DNA from: Halobacillus aidingensis
Lineage (GTDB): Bacteria > Bacillota > Bacilli > Bacillales > Halobacillaceae
Assembly: GCF_900104185.1 (NCBI RefSeq)
Contig: NZ_FNIZ01000006.1
Span: 131,112 to 195,111 of the forward strand
Direction of reading: 5' to 3'
DNA length: 64,000 nucleotides
Positions 51,092 to 64,000 of the stretch are shown piece after piece (the first letter of the stretch is position 1; the number at the start of each line of letters is the position of its first letter). A program made the translations under genes and the position numbers. The notes under the pieces were generated by a model. It was not told where the DNA came from. It did no database searches and was given only the letters and a program-made list of their open reading frames with translations.

Positions 51092-51913
51092 TTATGATCT
51101 CAGTTGACTCACAAGCCCCATCATTTGATCACCTGTGGATATGGATTTGGCGTTGAATTGATAGGCACGCTGAGCCATCAGCATTTCTGTCATTTGCTTC
51201 GCGACATCCACATTCGATGTTTCAAGCGTCTGGGACTGCATTTTTACATCTCCAGAAAGCACATCTCCCATAATTCCATCCTCCTCTACATTGTCAGGAA
51301 TACGGAAACGATTCGCCCCTACCGATTCTAACATACGAGGTCGGACAGCTTCACTAACATCCAACGTACCTTCCACCACTTGGTTCTGGTCTCTTGTGAC
51401 GAGAATTCTTCCATTTGGATCGATATTGATGGCTTGAAAGTTGTCTTCAAGTATAATAATTTCACCGTCCGCTCCCATTACAGGGTGACCATTCGCATCT
51501 GTCAGCAGCAATTGACCGTCATCGACCGGGTTCAAATAGAAGTTTCCTGCACGTGTATAGTGAACTTCTTCCCCTTGTGCCGTTGTGACTCGAAGGCCGA
51601 ACATATGGCGGTCTTCCAATAAAGCCACATCCAGCTCCCTGCTCGTATTTTTCAAGCTCCCTTGAGTCAGGTCTAGGTTTGTGTGACCAAGCTTTGCTCC
51701 TGAACCAATCCGGATGCCTTCCGGTGTCAGCCGGCCGACCTCTGCATCAGAATGAGACTGGTTGTCGATTTGTTGATACAATAATGAAGAAAAATCGGCG
51801 TTGCGGCTTTTGTATCCTGTCGTTTCACTGTTGGACAAGTTGTTTCCGACAAGGTCCAGCTTCTTCTGCAGTTGTCCCATCGTCACAGCCGATTGGATCA
51901 TTGAACGATTCAT
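51092..51913 (-). CDS. flhP: Flagellar basal-body rod/hook protein FlhP
   Basis: 273 residues from ATG 51913; GTG 51925 is an alternative but sits too near the AAGGAG. SMIQSAVTMGQLQKKLDLVG opens the rod-protein helix, NNLSNSETTGYKS near residue 27 is the family signature, and SNVDVAKQMTEMLMAQRAYQ near the end is the C-terminal helix. FlhO and FlhP are distal-rod/FlgG-like proteins of B. subtilis. It starts 17 bp after flhO. Confidence 0.9.
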   Translation of the reverse strand: MNRSMIQSAVTMGQLQKKLDLVGNNLSNSETTGYKSRNADFSSLLYQQIDNQSHSDAEVGRLTPEGIRIGSGAKLGHTNLDLTQGSLKNTSRELDVALLEDRHMFGLRVTTAQGEEVHYTRAGNFYLNPVDDGQLLLTDANGHPVMGADGEIIILEDNFQAINIDPNGRILVTRDQNQVVEGTLDVSEAVRPRMLESVGANRFRIPDNVEEDGIMGDVLSGDVKMQSQTLETSNVDVAKQMTEMLMAQRAYQFNAKSISTGDQMMGLVSQLRS

Positions 51914-51930
51914 GAAAGATGCCACACTCC

Positions 51931-52755
51931 TTACCTAATTCTTCCGATTTCCGTCACTGCTTTTTGCATGCTTTGATCATAAGCTTTTAAGACACGCTGG
52001 TTCATTTCGAATGAACGGTATGTATTCATCATTTCTGTCATCGTCCTGTTTGGATCGACATTTGAACGCTCCAGATGGTGTTGAAGGATCGAGTAACCCA
52101 CTCCCTCTTCCGCTCCAGGGTTTACAATGATATCCCCCTCTTCAGAAAGACGAAATAGATCGTTTGCTTCTTTGACCATTTGAGAAGCATCCGGTGTATA
52201 AGACAGCCCGAGTGTGAATGCCTGTCCATCCACCGTAAGCTCTCCAGTTTGTGAAACATTAAACTCCATGCCACCCGTATCGATCGGATCTCCGTTTCCA
52301 TCCAAAACATAATACCCGAGATTTGTCGTCAAGAAACCTTCGCCATCTACGGTAAAGTTCCCGTTACGCGTGTACCGTTCTTCCCCATCCTCATTCTGGA
52401 CACGAAAGAAAAGAGAACCGGATTCATCAGGTACTGCATTTTGTACAAGGGCAAGGTCTGTCCCCACCCCAGTTTCTTTCACGTCTCCTTGAACAAAAGA
52501 AGGAATCGCTTCCTGCATATACACACCTGTGTTAAGGGATCCTACATGGCCGCCATCAGGTATTTTGAATCCATTCTTCGTCGGGATCGTCTTGCTTCCC
52601 ATCCGCTCTATCAATAGCTCTGGAAAAGCACGCATCGTTCCCTGGTCTGCTTTGTACCCTGGTGTGTACGCGTTCGCCATATTATTCGACAACGTTTCCT
52701 GCATCCTCTGGTTGGCCATCATACCTGCTGCTGCTGTGTAAAATCCCCTTAACAA
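51931..52755 (-). CDS. flhO: Flagellar basal-body rod/hook protein FlhO
   Basis: 274 residues from TTG 52755 (AAGGAG 10 bases upstream), the point where the family's opening motif LLRGFYTAAAGMMANQR begins; longer in-frame starts would enter mbl. NNMANAYTPGYKADQGTMRA near residue 24 is the rod signature, and RSNVDPNRTMTEMMNTYRSF near the end is the C-terminal helix. It is 31 bp downstream of mbl, as in B. subtilis. Confidence 0.92.
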   Translation of the reverse strand: MLRGFYTAAAGMMANQRMQETLSNNMANAYTPGYKADQGTMRAFPELLIERMGSKTIPTKNGFKIPDGGHVGSLNTGVYMQEAIPSFVQGDVKETGVGTDLALVQNAVPDESGSLFFRVQNEDGEERYTRNGNFTVDGEGFLTTNLGYYVLDGNGDPIDTGGMEFNVSQTGELTVDGQAFTLGLSYTPDASQMVKEANDLFRLSEEGDIIVNPGAEEGVGYSILQHHLERSNVDPNRTMTEMMNTYRSFEMNQRVLKAYDQSMQKAVTEIGRIR

Positions 52756-52786
52756 GGTGTCTTCACTCCTTCCGTCCCATCTTAAT

Positions 52787-53785
52787 CTATAGCTTCGTTG
52801 AAATACGCTTATCGATATTTTCAAGCATGATGCCTGTACCTGTAGCGACACAATCCATCGGAGATTCTGCTACAAGAACAGGAACCTTCAACTCTTCGGC
52901 GAGCAGTTGGTCAATCCCATGTAAAAGAGCCCCGCCGCCCGTCATGATGACTCCACGGTCAATAATATCCGCGGACAATTCAGGTGGTGTACGTTCCAGC
53001 ACTTGTTTCGCTGCTTGAACGATGACCTGTACAGACTCACGTAAAGATCTTTCAATTTCTTCAGAGTTGACGGAGATCGTACGTGGTAATCCGGACACCA
53101 TGTCTCGACCGCGAATTTCGATTTCCTCGTTTCTTGACCCAGGGAAAACCGTCGCCACGCTGATCTTAATGTCTTCAGCTGTCCGCTCTCCGATCAACAA
53201 TTTATACTCTTTTTTAATGTATTGTAGAATCTCATGATCAAACTTATCACCGGCCATTTTAATTGAGGAAGCCGTGACAATATCGCCCATGGACAAAACA
53301 GCGACATCCGTTGTGCCACCTCCGATATCGACAACCATGTTCCCGCTTGGTTGGAAGATATCCATACCGGCACCAATCGCTGCTACCTTAGGCTCTTCTT
53401 CTAAATATACTTTTTTACCACCGGATTTCTCAGCCGCTTCTTTGATCGCTTTTTGCTCCACTTTCGTAATGTTCGTAGGGCAACAGATCAACATGCGCGG
53501 TTTAGATAAGAATCCTCTCACGTTCGTTTTTTGGATAAAGTGCTTCAGCATCGCCTCAGTAACGTCAAAATCTGCAATGACACCGTCCTTCAACGGTCGG
53601 ATGGCTTCAATGTTGCCTGGCGTACGTCCGACCATCCGGCGGGCTTCTTCACCTACCTCGAGCACTTTCCCAGTGTTACGGTCCATGGCAACCACGGACG
53701 GTTCGTTCAATACAATTCCTTTGCCTTTCACGTGGATGAGTACGTTCGCTGTACCCAGGTCAATTCCTATATCTCTAGCAAACAT
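52787..53785 (-). CDS. mbl: MreB-like actin homologue Mbl
   Basis: 332 residues from ATG 53785 (GGGAGGA upstream), in agreement with Mbl of B. subtilis (333); the longer frame to 53887 is rejected. It polymerises under the membrane and directs sidewall synthesis. DIGIDLGTANVLIHVKGKGI near residue 5 is phosphate-1, NMVVDIGGGTTDVAVLSMGD near 158 phosphate-2, and IMTGGGALLHGIDQLL near 285 the adenosine motif. Its position next to spoIIID and flhO identifies it among the MreB paralogues. The 54-bp-plus leader up to 54039 shows no further gene. Confidence 0.94.
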   Translation of the reverse strand: MFARDIGIDLGTANVLIHVKGKGIVLNEPSVVAMDRNTGKVLEVGEEARRMVGRTPGNIEAIRPLKDGVIADFDVTEAMLKHFIQKTNVRGFLSKPRMLICCPTNITKVEQKAIKEAAEKSGGKKVYLEEEPKVAAIGAGMDIFQPSGNMVVDIGGGTTDVAVLSMGDIVTASSIKMAGDKFDHEILQYIKKEYKLLIGERTAEDIKISVATVFPGSRNEEIEIRGRDMVSGLPRTISVNSEEIERSLRESVQVIVQAAKQVLERTPPELSADIIDRGVIMTGGGALLHGIDQLLAEELKVPVLVAESPMDCVATGTGIMLENIDKRISTKL

Positions 53786-54039
53786 GTTCTGTAGATCCTC
53801 CCTATTGTAAAAAACATAATCCAAGTAACGTACAGGACCCTCGTAATCCGTTACGTTACACCGGCAATGGAGATCAATCTCCCTCAACTTATATTTCCCT
53901 ATTGTTTCAGTTCTATTTTCGATTTAAATCATGCACATCTAGTTCTTTATTCTATCACAAAATTACGACATCCGTCTCTTGAGATATGAAAAAAGTTACC
54001 AAATATCGAGGAAATGTGACAAAGGGAGGAAATCAGAGT

Positions 54040-54321
54040 TCATGCTAGAGGTTGAACAGGTTGATCATCCACAAATTGGGCTTTGTACTTTCTCTTGGTC
54101 GCTTCTCCACCTCTGAGGTGGCGTATTTCTTTATGGTGATCGAGGATCTTCTTCACTTCCTTGGCAAGTTCGGGATTCACTTCCGGAAGTCTTTCAGTCA
54201 AGTCTTTATGGACCGTACTTTTTGAAACACCAAACTCTTTGGCAATCACTCTCACCGTTTTTTTCGTTTCGATAATGTGCTCTCCAATCTTGATGGTCCT
54301 CTCTTTGATGTAATCATGCAC
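54040..54321 (-). CDS. spoIIID: Sporulation regulator SpoIIID
   Basis: 93 residues taking GTG 54321 as start, with AGGAGG eight bases upstream and the family's opening (HDYIKERTIKIGEHI) right after. The helix-turn-helix VRVIAKEFGVSKSTVHKDL lies near residue 22, and the basic C-terminal region (HLRGGEATKRKYKAQF) contacts the minor groove. SpoIIID controls many sigma-E genes in the mother cell. The frame is open to 54381 but without ribosome site. 54382-54649 shows nothing clear. Confidence 0.95.
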   Translation of the reverse strand: MHDYIKERTIKIGEHIIETKKTVRVIAKEFGVSKSTVHKDLTERLPEVNPELAKEVKKILDHHKEIRHLRGGEATKRKYKAQFVDDQPVQPLA

Positions 54322-54649
54322 TCCACTCGCCTCCTGTGATTGACTATCCAAGGGGGTGGGATTCTTAGGAAAGCGTTTCAATTGTGTTGTGTGGGTGTAT
54401 TCTGGAAGTTAACTCATGCTGGATCACCCTGGATGTTACCGAGTGCTCGGTTATCCTCATTGTATTAATAAAAGTTCTAAGATATGCCAGATGATGCATG
54501 GGCTGGTGTGATTTCTTGTAATTTTATGCTTGATACACATCATTGAAAATCATTTCTTCATCTTATGTAACACATAAGGCTTCATACATGCTTAAACGCA
54601 TTGCCCTGACAAACAGATACCAGCTTCACCGTAATCATTCAAACAAATA

Positions 54650-54677
54650 AAAAAATGAGGGCAGAACCCTCATTTTT
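54650..54677 (-). terminator. Intrinsic terminator of spoIIQ
   Basis: AAAAAATGAGGG / CCCTCATTTTTT with loop CAGAA, touching the stop codon. Confidence 0.85.
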
Positions 54678-55597
54678 TAAGTCTGTGTGGTAGAGATGGA
54701 AGAGGCACTATCTTCATCTGGTGCTTGCTCTTCATCTTCAGAACCAGCTGGATCTTCATCCGTATTTAATTCTTCTTCCGTAGACTGCTCTGCATCGTCA
54801 GAAGATTGCTCTGTACCTTCAGAAGGCTCTTCGCCATCTTCTTGTGGCTCTTCTGCTGGAGGATCTTCTTCTTCCTGAACTTCTTGTCCAGCATTCTCAA
54901 TAATGTTACTCATTGGCTGACCGAAAAACTCTTCAGGGTTGACAGGCTGTCCATCACTGCGTACTTCAAAGTGTACGTGAACACCACTTGCTTGACCAAA
55001 GGAGTTCTTACCTGCTGAACCAAGTACATCGCCTTGTGCTACATCAGATCCTGCTAATACATCGACATCTTCTAAACTAGCATACACAGTTGAAATGTTT
55101 TCATCATGTGTGATTTCAATAACATTGCCGTATAGCGGATCTTCTTTAACTTCAGTGACTGTTCCTGACAAAGCTGCGGTAACTTCGAAAGCTTCTCCAT
55201 CTTCTCTAGTAATGTCTACGCCTTCGCTTTGGTAATACTTATTGTTGTATAGGACCAGTGCACTTTCTTGATCTTGCTCGGAAGCGTCGTAATCATAGAA
55301 TTTAGTGACAATGGATGCTGCCTTTTCATCAGCAACAGGCATTTCCAAGTTTTCCTGATGTTCCATTACTGGTACAGTATCTTTCTCGTTATCCGCCGTC
55401 AAAAATTCGTCCTGGACTTTGGAATCTGGTTGCTCTGCGATTTGGTCTTCCAAATCACTAGCTCCTTGTTGATACCAGAACACTCCGACAAGTACTAATG
55501 CAGCCACTGACAAATACAATGCTGGATACAACCACTTCTTGCGCATCAAGCGTTTGAACTTTAATTTAGTCACGCTTTTCTTACCTTCCTCTTTCAT
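54677..55597 (-). CDS. spoIIQ: Forespore engulfment protein SpoIIQ (degenerate LytM)
   Basis: 306 residues from ATG 55597 (GAGGTGATGAAC upstream). A short basic cytosolic part (KLKFKRLMRKKW), one membrane segment (~30-50) and a LytM/M23 domain (~125-240): FEVTAALSGTVTEVKEDPLY, ending GVHVHFEVRSDG. The first zinc histidine is replaced (SEGVDI instead of HxGxD), as in B. subtilis SpoIIQ, so it binds SpoIIIAH rather than cutting wall. The C-terminal ~75 residues are almost all Glu, Asp, Ser, Gln and Pro, longer and more acidic than in B. subtilis. Confidence 0.92.
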   Translation of the reverse strand: MKEEGKKSVTKLKFKRLMRKKWLYPALYLSVAALVLVGVFWYQQGASDLEDQIAEQPDSKVQDEFLTADNEKDTVPVMEHQENLEMPVADEKAASIVTKFYDYDASEQDQESALVLYNNKYYQSEGVDITREDGEAFEVTAALSGTVTEVKEDPLYGNVIEITHDENISTVYASLEDVDVLAGSDVAQGDVLGSAGKNSFGQASGVHVHFEVRSDGQPVNPEEFFGQPMSNIIENAGQEVQEEEDPPAEEPQEDGEEPSEGTEQSSDDAEQSTEEELNTDEDPAGSEDEEQAPDEDSASSISTTQT

Positions 55598-55692
55598 GTT
55601 CATCACCTCAAAAACCATTCTGAACACTTCTATGGGATTATATACATCCAAAGGAAAAATTTATTAAATCCTAGACTTCGTTTTCCACAATA

Positions 55693-55890
55693 ACTCCCGA
55701 TTGTTAAGGACTCAGTTTCGAGACTTTTGTTGAGTGGATGGGGGCTGCGGGGAATGGCTCGCTTTCCGCGAGAATGGATTGGCTGGCGAAACCCCGCAGG
55801 AAAGCGAGTAGCTTCCCATCCACCCTTGATGCCCAACACGGCAACGAACCCCGAAACATCTTGAATTCGAGTCTTACACATTCCTGACAT
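55693..55890. repeat. Composite inverted-end repeat, short copy
   Basis: About 198 bp: GGACTCAGTTTCGAGACTTTTGT on the left (first 20 bases from 55709) and AACCCCGAAACATCTTGAAT then CGAGTCTTACACATTCCTG on the right. It joins the right end of the long element to its left end in reverse orientation, without the middle, so it is an internal-deletion derivative. It sits between spoIIQ and spoIID, two genes that are otherwise close. Confidence 0.75.
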
Positions 55891-55920
55891 ATTGTTTAAG
55901 ATGATACATTTTAAACAAAG

Positions 55921-55949
55921 AAAAAAGAGCTGCTTAGGGCAGCTCTTTA
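55921..55949 (-). terminator. Intrinsic terminator of spoIID
   Basis: AGAGCTGC / GCAGCTCT with a short loop, then TTTTTTCTTTG on the minus strand, overlapping the stop codon. Confidence 0.8.
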
Positions 55950-56972
55950 GTTTACGGTGTCTTCTTTTTCAATGGTTAACGAAGCTGTTTGTGTGCTTAG
56001 TGGGGCGATTTCTGTGTCTTGATAATAGTGATGAATGATTTCTTTGTAATCCTTACCTGATTTCGCCATGCCATTGGCCCCGTACTGACTCATTCCTACA
56101 CCATGACCGTAACCTTTCGTTGTGAAGATGACATGTTCCCCTTTTTGCTTGATGCTGAAGTCACTGGAGGGCAACCCGATTTTTTCACGGATTTCTCTTC
56201 CGGAAAACGTATGATCCCCAAAATGGACTTCATCTACTCGGTTTCCTTCTGTCTTCGTCATCGTTGTCTGTTGGATTCCTGATCCTATGCTTACACCTAA
56301 GGTCTGTTCAAGTTCAGCAACGGTAATGATTTTTTGATCGACGAACTTCGGTGATTCCTGATCCCATGGACTTTCTACGCTTTGAAGGTATGGAATGTCA
56401 TGCTCCCAATAATCTCCTGCGTTTTCTGTAAAGCCGTTGCTCGTTGAAAAGAACGCTGCCGTGATGGGCTGTTGATCGTACGTAATGATTTCACCTTTTG
56501 TCGCGTTGACAGCTTCTGTGATTTTTTTCATATTCTCTTCATAATTGTCTTTCCATTGACTTCGGAGTTGATCTTCATCTTTATAAACTTGGTGGCTGAC
56601 CGTATCCGTAACGTCTGCTTCTGATGAAACTTTTTCACCCTGGACCAAGTGGCGGGTAATATAAGTCCTTGCGGCGAGGGCCTGGGCTTTCAATGCTTCC
56701 ATTTCAAAGTTTACGGGCATTTCAGAAGCAACGACTCGAGCAACATAACTTTCTAAAGGCACTTCTTCGATCTCTTTTGTGGTGCTACGCAATACTTTGA
56801 CAGCAAATGGAGAGTCCTCCACGCTCGCTACTTTTTCTGTTTGCGGGGTTTCCTTCACTTCTTCCGTACCCCCGGAATTCGTAAATGGGACGACGATCAT
56901 CGTTGGTAGGATAAGTATTGTTGCAAATAAACCACATACAGCAAGTATTCCAATTCCATTGTTTTTTTTCAT
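55947..56972 (-). CDS. spoIID: Stage II sporulation protein D (lytic transglycosylase)
   Basis: 341 residues from ATG 56972 (AGGAGG 6 bases upstream; ATG 56978 is too close). A signal anchor (~8-30) is followed by the SpoIID domain: VPLESYVARVVASEMPVNFE near residue 70 contains the catalytic Glu, then LKAQALAARTYITRHL, and TKGYGHGVGMSQYGANGMAK near 288. With SpoIIM and SpoIIP it degrades septal wall for engulfment. On the minus strand ATACATTT about 40 bp upstream (57019-57012) could be a sigma-E -10 box, a weak indication. Confidence 0.93.
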   Translation of the reverse strand: MKKNNGIGILAVCGLFATILILPTMIVVPFTNSGGTEEVKETPQTEKVASVEDSPFAVKVLRSTTKEIEEVPLESYVARVVASEMPVNFEMEALKAQALAARTYITRHLVQGEKVSSEADVTDTVSHQVYKDEDQLRSQWKDNYEENMKKITEAVNATKGEIITYDQQPITAAFFSTSNGFTENAGDYWEHDIPYLQSVESPWDQESPKFVDQKIITVAELEQTLGVSIGSGIQQTTMTKTEGNRVDEVHFGDHTFSGREIREKIGLPSSDFSIKQKGEHVIFTTKGYGHGVGMSQYGANGMAKSGKDYKEIIHHYYQDTEIAPLSTQTASLTIEKEDTVN

Positions 56973-57099
56973 CCGCATCCTCCTGGTTACAAAGTAAATC
57001 CCTCTACTAAAAATGTATCCAGAAATAGAAGATGATAGAACTAAAAAAGCTTACCTATTTCAAAAATATTGAAACAGGCAAGCTATAAAGATGTATATA

Positions 57100-58410
57100 T
57101 TATAATGTCGATACTGATTCGCTTGGTTCGTGGTCTTCTGAATAAACTTCTTCTTCTCTAACACGCTCAATATCAGCGCCGAGTGTAGCTAATTTCTCAG
57201 CAAAATCCACATATCCGCGATCCAGGTGCTTAAGCTCCGTTACCCTTGTGTATCCATCGGCAACTAAACCAGCTAGGATCAAGGCTGCTCCGGCTCTCAA
57301 GTCGGTTGCGGCGACTTCTGCACCTTGTAAGGATGATGGTCCTTCAATGATGACACTGCGACCCTCGATTTTCAAATTCGCGTTCATACGACGGAATTCT
57401 TCCACATGCATGAAGCGATTTTCAAAGACGGTTTCTGTAATGACGCTCGTGCCTGCTGCATTCAGCATGAGAGCCATCATTTGAGATTGCATGTCTGTCG
57501 GGAAGCCAGGGTGTGGCATCGTTTTAATGTCTGTTGCTTGTAGAATATCTGGTCCGATCACACGTAAACCACTTTCTTCTTCTTGAATGATAACGCCCAT
57601 TTCTTCCATTTTGGAAACAAGGGGACGTAAATGTTCGTGCATCGCACCTTGTACGAGAACATTCCCGCCAGTAATCGCTGCAGCTACCATGAATGTACCT
57701 GCTTCAATACGGTCTGGAATGATGGTATGAGTCGTACCCACAAGCTTCTCAACACCTTCGATGCGAATGGTTTCTGTTCCTGCACCGACAATGTTTGCGC
57801 CCATTTTATTCAAATAGTTTGCCAGGTCGACAATTTCCGGTTCTTTTGCACAATTCTCAAGAATCGTCTTTCCATCTGCAAGAGCTGCAGCCATCATGAC
57901 GTTTTCTGTCGCACCAACACTTGGGACATCGAAGTATATTTTAGCACCTTTTAAACGGCCCTTAACTTCAGCTTCAACATAGCCGTTCCCAACGGTTACT
58001 TCAGCTCCCATTGCCTCAAAGCCTTTCAAGTGCTGATCAATCGGACGTGAACCAATGGCACATCCTCCTGGCATAGCAACCTTAGCATGGCCATACCGGG
58101 CCAAAAGTGGTCCCAATACAAGAACAGAGGCGCGCATTTTTCTTACATATTCTATTGGTGCTTCTGTTTCCAATTCACTAGAAGCATCTACCGTGACTGT
58201 ATTCCCCACCATATTTACATCTGCATTCATATGTCGGATCACTTCATTGATCGTATATACATCAGCTAAAGCGGGTACTTCGTGCAGTACGCTTTTTCCT
58301 TCACTTGCAATAATACTTGCTGCGATGACAGGCAGTACGGCATTCTTGGCACCTTCTGCTTTAACGGTACCATTCAGCTGCCTCCCACCACGGACGATGA
58401 TTTTTTCCAA
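57100..58410 (-). CDS. murA: UDP-N-acetylglucosamine 1-carboxyvinyltransferase (MurAA type)
   Basis: 436 residues, normal length. It adds enolpyruvate to UDP-GlcNAc, the first committed step of peptidoglycan synthesis. Lys22 and Asn23 in [16 protein letters not shown] bind substrate, Cys117 in [13 protein letters not shown] is the fosfomycin target, and [13 protein letters not shown] near 305 carries the catalytic Asp. Position beside spoIID and ywmB marks it as the essential MurAA copy. An acidic C-tail ([13 protein letters not shown]) is extra. Confidence 0.95.
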   Translation of the reverse strand: MEKIIVRGGRQLNGTVKAEGAKNAVLPVIAASIIASEGKSVLHEVPALADVYTINEVIRHMNADVNMVGNTVTVDASSELETEAPIEYVRKMRASVLVLGPLLARYGHAKVAMPGGCAIGSRPIDQHLKGFEAMGAEVTVGNGYVEAEVKGRLKGAKIYFDVPSVGATENVMMAAALADGKTILENCAKEPEIVDLANYLNKMGANIVGAGTETIRIEGVEKLVGTTHTIIPDRIEAGTFMVAAAITGGNVLVQGAMHEHLRPLVSKMEEMGVIIQEEESGLRVIGPDILQATDIKTMPHPGFPTDMQSQMMALMLNAAGTSVITETVFENRFMHVEEFRRMNANLKIEGRSVIIEGPSSLQGAEVAATDLRAGAALILAGLVADGYTRVTELKHLDRGYVDFAEKLATLGADIERVREEEVYSEDHEPSESVSTL

Positions 58411-58444
58411 GGTTCATTCTCCTCCGCGTCCATATTCACTATTA

Positions 58445-59152
58445 TTAATATTCAGCAGTTATTATGGGTGTGCCAATCGTGATGTTTGTCTCCCCGCCCA
58501 AAGTTCGGGTTGCGAATTGAACGTTCATCATTCGATCCCCAGCATCAATGGCCTGATCCCACTTTTTGGTGTATCCGGTCCTGCTCGTCCAACCGTTTTC
58601 GTCGATTTCATCTATTGTTGTTATGTCGAAAGCTTGTTTGAATTTTTTATACACTAAAACATCATCAATAATACCACTAAACTTGGCCTTAATACAAGAG
58701 AATTTAGTGACATTTTTTGAGAAAAATCGACGAGATATTTCATTCATGTTTGTTTGATTAATGCTTGTTAATGAAGGTGTTCCCTGTCCTTCAGTGGTAT
58801 AAACCACTTCCACATCGCTCCACGCATTTTTTGGAACAATCATGCTAAACCTTTCGATGATTTGTTCGTTTTTATGACTGTTTTTGACGGTGTACTTCAC
58901 GGCATTCACTGTAATCTCTTCCGTAACGACAGGATCAGACCAAAAATTCATGAGATCCTTTTTCAATTGGTCCGCCTTTTTTCTAGACACCTTTTCTTTC
59001 AGCGTTATCGTCCAGCCACTCACTTCAAGCTGCTTATCCGCAGCAAATGACGAAAACTCCATGAGGGTTTCTTGAGCTCCTGTCATTTCCTGTGGATAAG
59101 CACCTGTTCCTATAATAAATAGAGCAATGATTCCAGCCAAAACACTTTTCAT
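58445..59152 (-). CDS. ywmB: YwmB-family exported protein
   Basis: 235 residues from ATG 59152 (GGGGAGG upstream); longer frames lack a ribosome site. A signal peptide (MKSVLAGIIALFIIGTGAYP) precedes a single domain with alternating strands and helices (SGWTITLKEKVSRKKADQLK, later MMNVQFATRTLGGETNITIG). B. subtilis YwmB lies in the same place before murAA; its function is unknown. It ends 34 bp before murA and may be in one operon with it. Confidence 0.85.
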   Translation of the reverse strand: MKSVLAGIIALFIIGTGAYPQEMTGAQETLMEFSSFAADKQLEVSGWTITLKEKVSRKKADQLKKDLMNFWSDPVVTEEITVNAVKYTVKNSHKNEQIIERFSMIVPKNAWSDVEVVYTTEGQGTPSLTSINQTNMNEISRRFFSKNVTKFSCIKAKFSGIIDDVLVYKKFKQAFDITTIDEIDENGWTSRTGYTKKWDQAIDAGDRMMNVQFATRTLGGETNITIGTPIITAEY

Positions 59153-59254
59153 TTTGAATGCCTCCCCAAGCATTTTCTTACTATAAGTGTGACCTGAGAA
59201 GAGGACATTCATACGAAACATTTCCTAACAACTTTAGACATTTGCCTATCGTCA

Positions 59255-59488
59255 TTAAAATAAATAAATAAGGCTGTTTGACCACTTAATAAAATCAAGA
59301 AAGAAATTGCTGACTGTTGTACCCAGAGCGATGGTTACTAAAATGAGCAAGGCTCTTGCTTCAAAGACCTTGTTTTTCCTGAAGAATGCATCAAAATTAA
59401 TCGACTGCAATACCCTCCAGGTAATGATAATGAATATCAAATGTGAGGTCATGCTAAGAATCGCTTCTTCCGCGAAGTATTGTTCCAT
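59255..59488 (-). CDS. DUF1146 (YwzB-like) membrane protein
   Basis: 77 residues, two membrane segments: ILSMTSHLIFIIITWRVLQS and LLILVTIALGTTVSNFFLDF, the second being a strong DUF1146 signature. In B. subtilis the family member lies between atpC and murAA, as here. The 205 bp between it and atpC contain only the atp terminator. Confidence 0.85.
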   Translation of the reverse strand: MEQYFAEEAILSMTSHLIFIIITWRVLQSINFDAFFRKNKVFEARALLILVTIALGTTVSNFFLDFIKWSNSLIYLF

Positions 59489-59663
59489 AGGTGTTGCTCC
59501 TTCCCTGGTGTATGTCGAGATTCCTCATTTCTTCATCAACTAATCAAGATAAACTGACAAAAGAGGAAATATCCCACTCCATTTCCCGGGTAATAATAGA
59601 CATTTTACATCTTTTTGACGGGACTATCCAAATTTCGCTAGCGAAAAAAGCTGGTAGTTTTCA

Positions 59664-59693
59664 CAAAAAAACTGCTCTCATAAAGAAAGCAGT

Positions 59694-59695
<2 letters not shown>
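59664..59695 (-). terminator. atp operon terminator
   Basis: On the minus strand AAACTGCT / AGCAGTTT with a ~11-base loop followed by TTTTTTTG, overlapping the atpC stop codon. Confidence 0.8.
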
Positions 59696-60143
<448 letters not shown>

Positions 60144-60170
60144 TCAAGCCCCTCTATCCACCAGACCTGT

Positions 60171-62491
<2,321 letters not shown>

Positions 62492-62518
62492 TCACCACCC
62501 TTTCTAGCTATGATTCAT

Positions 62519-64000
<1,482 letters not shown>

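Noticed and set aside
54441-54454. Small palindrome ACCGAGTGCTCGGT upstream of spoIIID
   Set aside because: Too short and isolated to be given a role.

Overview
The window looks like the chromosome of a low-to-moderate-GC, spore-forming, probably halophilic Bacillaceae member (Halobacillus or a close relative). This is inferred from gene content and order: atpA-G-D-C, ywzB-like, ywmB, murA, spoIID, spoIIQ, spoIIID, mbl, flhO, flhP and fabZ follow the Bacillus subtilis arrangement. Surface proteins carry strongly acidic tails. No rRNA, tRNA, CRISPR array, transposase gene or prophage was seen.

Region by region. 0-2.2 kb: the end of a membrane protein and a secreted LVIVD beta-propeller protein. 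2.2-16.2 kb: an alpha-galactoside/galactose island with ABC importer parts, GH36 alpha-galactosidase, galK, galE, galT, a mutarotase-like protein, a scrambled GH42 beta-galactosidase and a divergent ROK regulator. Three similar AT-rich palindromes, two of them with a cre site, mark its control regions. 16.2-18.3 kb: a lipoprotein, an LCP wall-polymer transferase and a membrane protein. 18.4-24.4 kb: the histidine-degradation operon hutP-hutH-hutU-hutI-hutG, with an intact HutP attenuator. 24.4-33.5 kb: a nine-gene sugar operon (ABC importer without ATPase, LacI regulator, ThuA-like protein, two Gfo/Idh/MocA dehydrogenases, a TIM-barrel isomerase, a DUF624 protein).

33.6-36.1 kb: an unusual cluster of two alpha-crystallin-like proteins and at least four related small proteins resembling GerPA/GerPF, probably a spore-layer module. 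36.3-46.3 kb: an isomerase, a PAP2 phosphatase lacking its motif-2 histidine, SinR without SinI, CBS and PilZ proteins, an RND efflux pair and small proteins. 47.2-53.8 kb: fabZ, a flavin monooxygenase/methyltransferase pair, an EpuA-family protein, flhP, flhO and mbl. 54.0-64.0 kb: spoIIID, spoIIQ, spoIID, murA, ywmB, a DUF1146 protein and the atp operon, cut by the window edge inside atpA.

Non-coding DNA is rich in repeats. A composite element with inverted-repeat ends occurs at 12.8 and 46.4 kb (the latter with two internal insertions), as a shortened copy at 55.7 kb and as a remnant at 38.2 kb. Short palindromes sharing a CCAGG core occur at many gene ends, at least two of them acting plausibly as terminators. 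Two strictly periodic 20-bp and 21-bp arrays lie at 2.06 and 38.37 kb. All functional calls rest on reading motifs and context; no database search was run.
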